Assembly (NCBI GenBank): GCA_016716475.1
Contig: JADJWG010000001.1
Coordinates: forward strand, 62,001 to 126,000
Reading direction: 5' to 3'
Length of the DNA stretch: 64,000 nt
Source of the DNA: Phycisphaerales bacterium
Lineage (GTDB): Bacteria > Planctomycetota > Phycisphaerae > UBA1845 > Fen-1342
The translations under genes were made by a program, and so were the position numbers. The notes beneath the pieces were generated by a model that made no database searches, was not told the DNA's origin, and worked only from the letters and a program-made list of their open reading frames with translations. This document shows, one piece after another, positions 63,204-64,000 of the stretch (positions within the stretch are counted from its first letter, which is position 1; every line of letters begins with the position of its first letter).

Positions 63204-63373
63204 GTGTCAGCGATTCCGGTGTGACGGTGGCTGGTACCAAGCACTGGCCGCGCTGCCCGTGCAAAGAGAAACGACCCGCACCAGGGGATCTGCGATCGAT
63301 CCTGAAACTCCGCGCCTTCGTAGGCCGGGCTTGCGGGTGGGTCCCCGTCTCCGCTGAAAGCGCCCCTCACCCG

Positions 63374-63396
63374 CCCTCTCCCCAACGGGGAGAGGG
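63374..63396. terminator. Terminator hairpin between the NifU-like gene and clpX
   Basis: CCCTCTCCCC (63374-63383) pairs with GGGGAGAGGG (63387-63396) with a 3-nt loop. The two genes converge here, so it may serve both. The strand preference cannot be seen. Confidence 0.65.
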
Positions 63397-63411
63397 AGAT
63401 GGAGATTGCTT

Positions 63412-64000
63412 CTAGGCCGATTCCTTTCGCAATCGTCCCGGAGCAAGCAGGTCCGCTTCCCCGCGCACCACTTCCGGCGTGACCTTGTACGTAGTGCCCT
63501 GCTTCAACTCGGGCAGTTCGAACATGCAGTCCAGCATGAACTCTTCCGTCACACTGCGCAGCGCCCGCGCCCCAGTATCGCGTTGCAGGGCCTGCTGGGC
63601 GATCTCCTCGAGGGCCTCGCGGCTGAACTCGAGCTTGCCCCCCTCCAGCTCGAACAGCTTCTGGTACTGCTTGCAGATCGCGTTGCGCGGCTCGGTCATG
63701 ATCTGGATGAGGGCCGGCACGTCCAGCGGCTGCAACGGGCAGATGATCGGGAGGCGACCGACGAATTCGGGGATCATCCCGAACTCGATAAGGTCATCGG
63801 GCGTGACCTGGTCCAGCAGCCAGCCCAAGTCGCGCAGTTCGTCCTGATCCCGCCCTTCGGAATTGAACCCGATCTTCTTCCGGCCCAGCCGCTTGCTCAC
63901 GATCTTGTCGAGGCCGACAAACGTGCCGCCGCAGATGAACAGGATGTTGGTCGTATCCAGTTGAATGTACTGCTGCTCAGGGTGTTTCCGACCACCCTGC
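63412..64000 (-). CDS. clpX: ATP-dependent Clp protease ATP-binding subunit ClpX, partial (C-terminal part)
   Basis: The gene runs off the right edge; 195 residues of the C-terminal part are visible. GGRKHPEQQYIQLDTTNILFICGGTFVGLDKIV is the conserved ClpX segment after Walker B, followed by KRLGRKKIGF and DLIEFGMIPEFVGRLPIICPLQPLD with the sensor region. RDTGARALRSVTEEFMLDCMFELP is the sensor-2 helix bearing the arginine. ClpX unfolds tagged proteins and feeds them to ClpP. Its zinc-finger N-terminus and Walker A lie outside the window. The C-terminus, ending PGRLRKESA, is of normal length. Confidence 0.95.
   Translation of the reverse strand, partial: QGGRKHPEQQYIQLDTTNILFICGGTFVGLDKIVSKRLGRKKIGFNSEGRDQDELRDLGWLLDQVTPDDLIEFGMIPEFVGRLPIICPLQPLDVPALIQIMTEPRNAICKQYQKLFELEGGKLEFSREALEEIAQQALQRDTGARALRSVTEEFMLDCMFELPELKQGTTYKVTPEVVRGEADLLAPGRLRKESA

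Noticed and set aside
1..64000. CRISPR arrays, rRNA, insertion sequences
   Set aside because: Looked for regularly spaced repeats, transposase motifs and rRNA-like sequence; none seen.

Overview
The window looks like a chromosomal segment of a high-GC planctomycete, most likely from the Phycisphaerae side of the phylum. This is inferred from gene content, since no rRNA is present. The clues are a very GC-rich third codon position, two pseudopilin-like proteins with the FTLIELLVVV N-terminus, a PEP-CTERM surface protein, a dockerin-bearing beta-helix protein, a tricorn-type protease, a fused ECF-sigma/kinase/WD40 regulatory pair, and a cytidylate-kinase-like protein of the kind common in these genomes. 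There is no tRNA, CRISPR array or insertion sequence that I can support.

Layout. 1-8.5 kb: the end of a pyruvate:ferredoxin oxidoreductase beta subunit, a divergent lipid-kinase-like membrane protein, a zinc-finger/LemA/M48-protease group, and a four-gene fatty-acid beta-oxidation operon (two acyl-CoA dehydrogenases, 3-hydroxyacyl-CoA dehydrogenase, enoyl-CoA hydratase). 8.7-13.6 kb, minus strand: pyrF, a peroxiredoxin with a histone-H1-like tail and an apparent frameshift, a fused iron-type ABC permease without its partners, and a 2-hydroxyacid dehydrogenase. 13.8-19.8 kb: pseudopilin, cysteine desulfurase, a lipoprotein, and the PBP2-RodA elongation pair. 19.8-24.7 kb, minus strand: a hybrid histidine kinase and a Ser/Thr kinase with TPRs.

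24.7-25.9 kb is otherwise gene-poor. It holds four tiny ORFs arranged as a tandem duplicated pair (A1-B1-A2-B2). The A peptides share the C-terminus LFFIDQVTC, with only synonymous differences at the DNA level. I consider this the best candidate for an undescribed system. It is followed by a possibly structured leader and S-adenosylhomocysteinase.

27-37 kb: a zinc-ribbon membrane protein, carbamate kinase, a universal stress protein, a vWA membrane protein, a Kelch lipoprotein, and pstSCA without pstB. 37-43 kb: an Mpo1-like protein, an unknown protein, and a single-polypeptide restriction-modification enzyme whose codon use differs from its neighbours. The enzyme is flanked by 101-bp direct repeats about 87% identical, which suggests a mobile defence cassette. 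43-54 kb: aldehyde dehydrogenase, a GH9 glycoside hydrolase, a PEP-CTERM protein, a divergent unknown protein with palindromic operator-like sites between them, a second pseudopilin, and a tricorn protease. 54-64 kb: a cytidylate-kinase-like protein, an ECF sigma factor/kinase-WD40 operon, a dockerin-bearing beta-helix protein, a NifU-like protein with a changed cysteine motif, and the 3' part of clpX.

Starts were chosen by Shine-Dalgarno spacing and expected domain boundaries. Family assignments come from motifs read by eye, without database searches.
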